64,000 bases of DNA, taken from contig JADGJG010000003.1 in the NCBI GenBank assembly GCA_027596195.1, positions 1 to 64,000 of the forward strand, read 5' to 3'. The notes beneath the pieces are model-generated. The model had not been told where the DNA came from. It did not search any database and worked only from the letters and a program-made list of their open reading frames with translations. The DNA is from Podochytrium sp. JEL0797. Its lineage: Eukaryota; Chytridiomycota; Chytridiomycetes; Chytridiales; Chytriomycetaceae. Position numbers and translations under genes: made by a program. How positions within the stretch are numbered: the stretch's first letter is position 1; every line of letters starts with the position of its first letter. Of this stretch, positions 58,886 through 64,000 are shown piece by piece.

Positions 58886-61826
58886 ATGATCGCCGATGGT
58901 TCCAGGACACGAAATGGCCATGAGAATATTCTTGATTCATATCGGCATCTGAAATCCGCACCGAATCGTCCGAAACTTCAAAAAACAATCCCCGATCAAC
59001 GCGCCGCATCTGGAGCAACCCATTGCAAGCAAAGCTTCTTCACCGATATTATGATTGTGAAATCAATGACGATCGAGAATCAACGACCCCTGTCGAGTGT
59101 GTCGACAGTTCCCTCGCTCAAACGAGAGGACTGGACGCGTTTCGGAAAGCAAGATCGAATCAGAACAGCAAAACCCGCACGTATATGTTTTGGAACCAGC
59201 AATCCTTGTTCTCCATTATCGAAACATCCGGGATGGCAAAGTTTGCATCAAAATCGAACTGCTGATTCAAACTACGACGAAATTGACGACGTTGACATGA
59301 ACGCGACAATTCTAGGCCCCCCGGTGAAAAAGCCGATTAAAAAGGTGATTAATATTCATCTATTCTTCGTGGCTGAACAAGCATATGGACTAGATACCTC
59401 TCCTCCCAAAACCACGCCAAAATCCCTTTTCATCATCCTTTTTTGTCCACCAACCCCCCATCCATTTGCCGCTTCCAGCGGCAAAAAGACCATACACAGC
59501 TCCAGACCCCTCGACCTTCCAAAAAGATCCCTTCATCCCACCACGACCAAAAACATGCAACATCGAAGAAGACCATCGTGCCAACATCCAGCGCCTCAAA
59601 TCCAAAATCAAACCCCGTCCCGCGACCCCACCACCCCCCATCCCAGAAGAATTTGAATTCGAAACGCGTCCAAGAAGCGCTCATGTGCCATTCCGATTGG
59701 AAAATTACATCAAGCAAACCACGTTGATGGATATTAGTTCCGGAACTTCCCTCCAAACCGCTGAATACGACTACGAAAAGAAAATGCGTGGATTGTTTCT
59801 GCCCAGTTTGTTTGCTGCTGATGCGCCTGAGGATTATCGCGGAAATTCGGCGAGGGAGAGGAAAATCGTCTTGACTCCACGGGTTCCTGTTGCTGTTAGA
59901 AAACGAGTGAGCCATGTGGTTGGCGTAGTTGGTGGATTACGGGATGCACAGGGACGGAATTTTGTATTTCAACCGGACGGAATGAACGAGATGGCCCTTG
60001 AGGGTGCAAGGAGAAAGTCTGTTGCTGGCAAAGCACCTCCACGTCCGACCTCGGGCGAAGAATCAAGGCAGAAAAAATCGGCTGTTGTTCAAGATACTTT
60101 GCAGGATAGAATGGCGGCAGCCTCAGGAGGGGAACCCCCTCGCGCAAGAAAACTTTCTAGTCTCCTCCACAAGGACATGTTTTTACGACCGAAACCGTTG
60201 AAACCTGTAAAGCCAATGCACATGAAGGATGGGATGGTGTCGGATGAAATCAGCTTGGTGGAATTGCGCTGGGATTTGGCCATCTATAGTGTCTTGAAGC
60301 AGATTCGAATCAAAAAGAGCACACTGGAGGACACCATGCGACCGGCGGAGGAGGAATCAAAGGTTGCCAAAGCCGAGCGTGCGAAAAAGGAAAAAATCGC
60401 GCTGGCTGGGGTGGCGCAGGTTCGCAGGTTTTTTGACATCAACATGGGAGAGCGAACGGACAAAGAGCTCGACACCCTGGATGCTATTCTGGGAAATTTT
60501 CAGTGCTTTGCGAAGCTGCCTCCAGTGGTTCGGTTCAAATTGTACAACTGCTGCATGGTTGAAACCCATGCACGAGGCACAGTGTTGATCCGCGAAGGGC
60601 ATCAAGCAAAGTATTGGTACGTTGTTCTATCGGGAGAATGCCTCCAAGTCCTCCGCCCGGACACTCCCATGAGCGTGACAACAAAGATTGCGGCGGGTGG
60701 CTCCATTGGGGAATTTTCAGCAATGTTTGGAATGAACTCGAGCGAGCTCAGACACGCGCGATCCACTTGCTTGATGCGCTCCGTATTTCTGCGGATAGGA
60801 AAGGTGGGTTAATAAATTGGGACGCATGATGAGAGATTTCTGCTCACTCAGCTGTATTTCTTAACCTTGGATAGGAGGATTTTACGGCAATATCGAGGGA
60901 AGCCAAAGGATTGGATTCCATGGTATTAGAATTCTTTTCAACCGTTCCAGCCTTTTTCGGGCTTGAAAAAGAGGTTTTAACGCGTCTGTGTCAAAGAAGG
61001 TGGCGCGCTTGCGTTCTAGCATTATATCCTCAATTTCTAACATTTTTTTTCCAGCATCGTTCGTCAATTCAACGTCGAACAAGTGATTCTCCGAGCAGAA
61101 GACTACTGTTCGAATTTGTATATGGTAATCCGAGGAAAAGTGCGAGCCCTCAGCATGGTCACCTTTGTCAAAATGGACTGCGGAGAGCAATCCAAATTCT
61201 TGGCCACCGGAGGAAGTGCGCGACGCCACAAATACAGTCTCGTGCCTTTTGGATTAAACACGGGTCTCCACCTCGGTCCTAATGATGAGGTTGTGAAGGA
61301 GCTTGCAACTGTACTCGATTTGACTCCTGGAATGTCGTTTCCGCCCATGAAGCCTTCCAAAGTCGTGCTCGAGCGACGGCAGTATTTGGAAAAGATCCAA
61401 AAAGAAGGCGGGGCCGTATCGCTAATGGAAGAGCGGAAGAAAAGCATGGGATTGCCTCCAGCTGTTGTTGATACAGACGCACTGCAGCTTCCCTTTTCTT
61501 TTATTGTAGCCGAAAGCGTCGAAGTGGTGATTGTGTCGTTTCGCGACCTTCGAGAGATTTTACCAACCGTTGCGTTGAAACGATTGATGGAGCAGCGGTC
61601 GTTGACGGATGTGAGTGTTCAAGAAATTGAGGAACGGTACATGAGTCTTTTGGGGTGGCGAGATATTGATAACCTTGGTGGGAGGTCGTTGAGGATTGAT
61701 TCGTTCCGCAGTGATAGTTCGTGGAGCAACCCGGTCGTCAAGAACAAATTCAAAAAGAATGGAGAGATTGCGAATGATCCGTTTTCGAATAAACGACCTT
61801 TTCAATGTGACAGCCGTTGGTCATGA
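58886..61826 (+). CDS. Protein with two cyclic-nucleotide-binding-like domains, copy 2 (altered C-terminus)
   Basis: Paralogue of copy 1. Exon 1 from 58886 (to ~59344 if its donor is GTGATT), exon 2 ~59479-60803, exon 3 60875-60999, exon 4 61055-61826. The 59344/59479 pair does not keep phase; a donor at ~59236 (GTTTGC) would, so the first junction is unresolved. Blocks FEFETRPRSAHVPFRLENY and KKMRGLFLPSLFAADAPEDY match copy 1. CNB A has TVLIREGHQAKYWYVVLSGE and GGSIGEFSAMFG; CNB B has EQVILRAEDYCSNLYMVIRG. It lacks the intron that copy 1 has before CNB A, but has one inside CNB A. The ending NDPFSNKRPFQCDSRWS replaces the NDPFSHGRF of copy 1 because the segmental duplication joins here. Confidence 0.72.
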
Positions 61827-62750
61827 TGTTGTCGTAAATGATGTAGCCTCCGTTGCCGTTGTCCACCACAAGTCCGGATGACTTCAACCAGCTCCAGATT
61901 TGGTTGAACTTTTCGGTCTCGCCCAAACGCGCAGCGAGGTCCATCATTTGAACGTTCGTAATGGTGCTCTTGAGGTACGGGTTCGATGAGCTTGGGTTGC
62001 GATCTCTGCTCCTGAATTCGGTGTCAGACTATCAGAATCACAGCTACGCAACGGAATCAAGAAAGCAACCACAAACCAGTAGATTCCTCCACCGCAAGCG
62101 TCGTCCCAATCTAGCCAAACTTGGTTGAATGTGGTCATTGACAGGCTTTTCAAAGCTGCGTCGCCGGTTGCTTCAGCTCCAGATTGACCTAAACGTGCGT
62201 TCAGCCCATGCGTCCCAAAAAATGAGCTGATCAATTCACATACTCGACAAAGCCCACCACGCGACATCATCGTTCCATCTGTGGTCTTGCGGCGCGCTTC
62301 CAGAGCCGCCGAAAAAGTCCCCGTTTCCGTTATCACAAGCGTGCATCTGCGCGTTCGCGAACGCGTTGTTGCTCCCGTCTCCACTCGCGAGCGCGTATTG
62401 ATAGAACACGTCATAAAACTGTCCAGACTCATGCCATTGCATGCCCCACCGACCCGATGATGATTGCTGAATAGAGGAGTGCATTAGAATGAATCGTACC
62501 GATTCTCGAGCGCACAAGGAAAGCTCACCTCCTGCCAGGCACCAAGACCACCAAGATTGGGCGACTTAAAATATTGTTGAAGTGGTCCCATAGCCGCCTT
62601 TGCAGCAGCAAGAACCCCGCCTTGGTAAGAAAGATGATCAGTCAACTTCTTAGTTCGTTAAGAAGCACTCTTACCTTTATCGCCGAGGTTGAGAGTCTGT
62701 TGAGCTTGCGCAGATAATGCCAGCGCCGAAAGAGCGATCTTGAGTTGCAT
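61750..62750 (-). pseudogene. 3'-truncated GH76 copy
   Basis: Start ATG at 62,750 and the same exon pattern as the full gene (signal peptide, exon with WNDDVAWW, WDDACGGGIYW exon). The reading frame continues to CHIEKVVYS, then crosses the junction at ~61,791 and stops at 61,750 after about a dozen unrelated residues. The last ~325 residues of the full protein, including part of the catalytic barrel, the Ser/Thr stalk and the GPI signal, are absent. The catalytic Asp pair is still present. Because the barrel is incomplete it is probably inactive. Its 3' end overlaps the CNB copy 2 gene on the opposite strand. Confidence 0.85.
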
Positions 62751-64000
62751 GGATTGGTAATATTACGTTGTTTGTTACACCCCCCCCACGCTTTTATGTT
62801 CCTGGGCAAGGCTTCGAACCCTTTGTTGAATTGTTTGTTTCGTCGATCGAACCTGCCTTCAAGATACTTCATATTTTTTATTATTATCTTCTTCCATTTC
62901 TCGCAATTTCGTTTTCTTCTTTTAAACGCTCTGTTTGTTCAACAGAGAGATGGGGGTTGAAATTTTTTGGATTTAATCAATTCGGAATGGTGAGCACATG
63001 TGTCTCTGATCCATCCTCGGTTCCCAGAGCTCTGAGCTTCACAGACACTGCTATTCTTACCGGCAATTTAATCGCGTAGCTCCTTTGGCATCCTCTTGCG
63101 GAGTTAGAGAAGCGTTGCGGCTTTGGCAGTTTTGTCTGACTCCCACCTTGATCTCCTTCCTTGATCCAACTCCCTCTTCTGACTTCTCCATTCAGAATCC
63201 GCAACTTGTGGCCTCATCAACGGCCACGACGACGCTGGTCGACGACGGCGAAGTGATTGTCGAAACAACAACAACAGAGACCCACGAGGTCAAAAAGCTC
63301 CGCGCCGTCGAAGTCGTTGTGGAGGAAGAAGTTCAGGTGGAGACGCAAACCGAGGAGGTTGGTGTATTCATCGCTGGGGGTGCTTCACGTTCTAAATTGA
63401 TTCTAGGACGAGTTTAACGCGGCTGAGGTTGCAGAGCTGATCAGAAGCAGCGAGCCAATTGCAGCGGTGTGTTTTGTTGTATACTGTGGATTGGGTGAGA
63501 ATCTGACTTTTTGCTTTGCAGTTGGATTTGACTGGCGTTGGCATGACCACGGACGATGTGATTCTCATCGCCAAGGTGGGACTTTTGCATTAACCCGATG
63601 ATACTGTTAATTGACGCATGCCAAACTCATCAGGCCTTGGAAGTGGACGCCACAGTCGAAAAGATTTCTTTCGAAGAGAATGACATCAATGTTGACGCTT
63701 TGATGGCACTTGTGCACGTGCTTGCCGTCAACAAGACTCTCAGAGAGTTAAAACTGGGTGAACAATCCGTTCTTTATGGAATCGAGGTGGAAAAGTTTTT
63801 GGCCGAGACGATCCACAACAATAAGACGTGAGAACCTTTTGTCTCAGGCGAAAATTGATTGCTGACGCGATTTTTCAGCATTTGTGTCTTCACGCTGAAC
63901 ATCCGCGACGAGGCCTGCCACGTCCAAATCCATGCTGCTCTCGAGAGAAACGCGCTCGCGTACAAGAGACGCAACGTCAAGACCATCTTTGTTGAAGACA
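61791..64000. repeat. Segmental duplication, second copy (continues past window)
   Basis: Aligns to 37,813-40,028. The left junction is at about 61,791, where TAAACGACC is common to both flanks. Divergence is highest in the GH76 exons and introns and very low over the LRR gene (only a few substitutions from 63,085 to 63,890, then several in the last 60 bases). Distinct substitutions argue against a simple assembly duplicate. Confidence 0.95.
62987..64000 (+). CDS. Second copy of the tropomodulin-like LRR membrane gene (partial at window end)
   Basis: Exons 62987-62989, 63196-63357, 63407-63466, 63522-63575, 63634-63827 and 63879-64000+ follow the first copy exactly. Protein differences in the part seen are few; in the last exon DESCRVQIQAALERN becomes DEACHVQIHAALERN. 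All splice sites are intact, so this copy may be a working gene. The acidic repeats, TM helix and ectodomain lie beyond the window and cannot be judged. Confidence 0.8.

Noticed and set aside
61791..64000. Assembly artefact as explanation for the duplication
   Set aside because: The copies differ by many substitutions, with uneven density, and the junction changes real coding ends; a collapsed or repeated contig would be identical. Long reads would still be decisive.

Overview
The window looks like nuclear DNA of a zoosporic, early-diverging fungus, most likely a chytrid. This is inferred from gene content and architecture, not from a marker sequence. Genes are dense and carry many introns of about 50-80 nt with GT..AG ends. 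Fungal genes (THI5-type HMP-P synthase, GH76/DFG5 cell-wall mannosidase, RIM101/PacC-like zinc fingers) sit beside genes typical of flagellated cells (centrin, cyclic-nucleotide-gated channels, cyclic-nucleotide-binding proteins). I rebuilt exons by hand and checked phase. In most models the summed coding length is a multiple of three, which supports the junctions.

Layout. 0.7-18 kb is mostly housekeeping: an AMPK-gamma-like CBS protein, SF3B4 (-), a type I membrane protein, SDHC, SRP40/Nopp140, mitochondrial enoyl-CoA isomerase, a long centrin (-), a TIR-like/TPR protein, CDC5, TXNDC17 and the glutamate-cysteine ligase regulatory subunit (-). 19-22.4 kb holds a seven-helix protein (-) and a mitochondrial ABC half-transporter (-). 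22.5-31.9 kb is a tandem array of three HCN/CNG/EAG-type channels with eight-exon structures. 32-36.4 kb has TRF4 poly(A) polymerase and THI5. 36.8-44.2 kb has a divergent pair: a GH76 mannosidase (-) and a 1493-aa membrane protein that joins a tropomodulin-like LRR, acidic repeats, one TM helix and a glycosidase-like ectodomain. 44.5-48.2 kb has casein kinase 1 (-) and a TMEM70-like mitochondrial protein (-). 48.8-55.6 kb is a tandem array of four RIM101/PacC-like zinc-finger genes. 55.7-61.8 kb has two tandem proteins with paired cyclic-nucleotide-binding-like domains.

From 61,791 to the window end the sequence is a second, diverged copy of 37,813-40,028. It carries a 3'-truncated GH76 gene and the start of a second LRR-membrane gene. 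The junction falls in the last codons of the second cyclic-nucleotide-binding gene and replaces its C-terminus.

The strongest theme is cyclic-nucleotide signalling: three channels plus two CNB proteins within 40 kb. The channels lack a canonical GYG/GFG selectivity filter and keep a near-canonical cNMP-binding cassette. No rRNA, tRNA, CRISPR or transposase gene was recognised.
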